Shown here in pieces: positions 5,156 through 5,417 of a stretch of 5,417 nt of DNA. Numbering within the stretch: position 1 is the first letter of the stretch; each line of letters begins with the position of its first letter. Made by a program: the position numbers and the translations under genes. The notes under the pieces are model-generated. The model was not told where the DNA came from. It saw only the letters and a program-made list of their open reading frames with translations, and ran no database searches. The stretch is from an uncultured Chthoniobacterales bacterium. Lineage in GTDB: Bacteria; Verrucomicrobiota; Verrucomicrobiia; Chthoniobacterales; CAKUMP01. The stretch is taken from contig CAKUMP010000168.1 in assembly GCA_934667795.1 (NCBI GenBank), forward strand, positions 1 to 5,417, written 5' to 3'.

Positions 5156-5417
5156 TTAAACCGCTTGAAACAAATCCATTCGTGCGGCTTTTTTGTCCAA
5201 AGTGAGTGTTCGTGAACATCCAAGTTTGCAATTAATTGAAGCAAGATAAGCATCCGAAAAATCAATATTGCCGTTACGGTAATAATTGAGCGCCTCCCAT
5301 GCTTCATTCAAATATTGAATTTCAAACTCTTTGATCCGGAAAAGCATTTCTATCGCATGTGCGATATCTTTCCTTTCATACTTATAGGCACTCTCAAGAA
5401 CCCACACGGTTTCAACC
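5156..5417 (-). CDS. VapC-like PIN-domain ribonuclease toxin, C-terminal part
   Basis: The frame is open to the right edge, so the N-terminus (with the first metal-binding Asp) and any VapB-type antitoxin lie outside. About 86 residues are visible, ending at TAA 5158-5156. The GTG at 5407 is probably internal, because the residues before it (V-E-T) continue the family motif. Visible PIN features, in order, are VETVWVLESAYKYER (conserved Glu in helix 2), IDFSDAYLASINCKLGC (conserved Asp in the D-x-x-DA-like motif) and TLDKKAARM (C-terminal TFDKKAAR-type motif). VapC toxins are Mg-dependent RNases, often acting on tRNA or rRNA, and are neutralised by an upstream VapB. No catalytic change is visible in this part. 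It converges on tRNA-Ser across a 223-base gap. That tRNA is not shown to be a target. Confidence 0.82.
   Translation of the reverse strand, partial: VETVWVLESAYKYERKDIAHAIEMLFRIKEFEIQYLNEAWEALNYYRNGNIDFSDAYLASINCKLGCSRTLTLDKKAARMDLFQAV

Noticed and set aside
5068..5307. 79-codon minus-strand open frame overlapping the vapC-like gene
   Set aside because: It is a shifted frame of the PIN-domain gene. The motifs are in the other frame.

Overview
The window looks like ordinary bacterial chromosome: compact, mostly minus-strand coding, with core genes next to toxin-antitoxin remnants. The phylum cannot be fixed from this sequence. Two GC-rich palindromes in gene gaps (1577-1594 and 5116-5146) remind me of dispersed palindromic repeats in Verrucomicrobiota/Lentisphaerota-type genomes. 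That is recollection, not a search result, so treat the assignment as weak.

Layout, left to right. (1) 1-152, plus strand: the last ~49 codons of a beta-ketoacyl-ACP synthase II (fabF). (2) 201-1377, minus strand: a type IV (AbiE) toxin-antitoxin pair. The AbiEi-like antitoxin comes first, followed after one base by a very short AbiEii-like nucleotidyltransferase. The 125-aa toxin seems to join the N-terminal motif block directly to a C-terminal block, as if the middle had been deleted in frame. A 7-bp dyad next to a -10-like hexamer lies upstream of the antitoxin. (3) 1378-1609: an intergenic stretch with that putative promoter/operator and a perfect GC hairpin just after murJ. (4) 1610-4699, minus strand: a tightly coupled three-gene operon. 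It encodes a PurE-fold protein with no histidines (a likely pseudoenzyme), a long Sua5-type threonylcarbamoyl-AMP synthase (tsaC), and the lipid II flippase murJ. The junctions are TGATG and TAA-T-ATG. (5) 4845-4932, plus strand: tRNA-Ser(GGA) with encoded CCA, divergent from the operon. (6) 4933-5155: a gap with stem-loops, including a 15-bp A/T-rich hairpin that could end transcription from both sides. (7) 5156-5417, minus strand: the C-terminal part of a VapC-like PIN-domain toxin running off the right edge.

The operon combines tRNA modification (t6A37) and peptidoglycan precursor export, headed by a protein of unknown role. fabF, tsaC, murJ and the tRNA are housekeeping. The AbiE pair and VapC are accessory. 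The points most worth a second look are the His-less PurE homologue, the internally shortened AbiEii toxin beside an apparently intact antitoxin, and the operator-like dyad. I see no CRISPR array, insertion sequence or phage gene.
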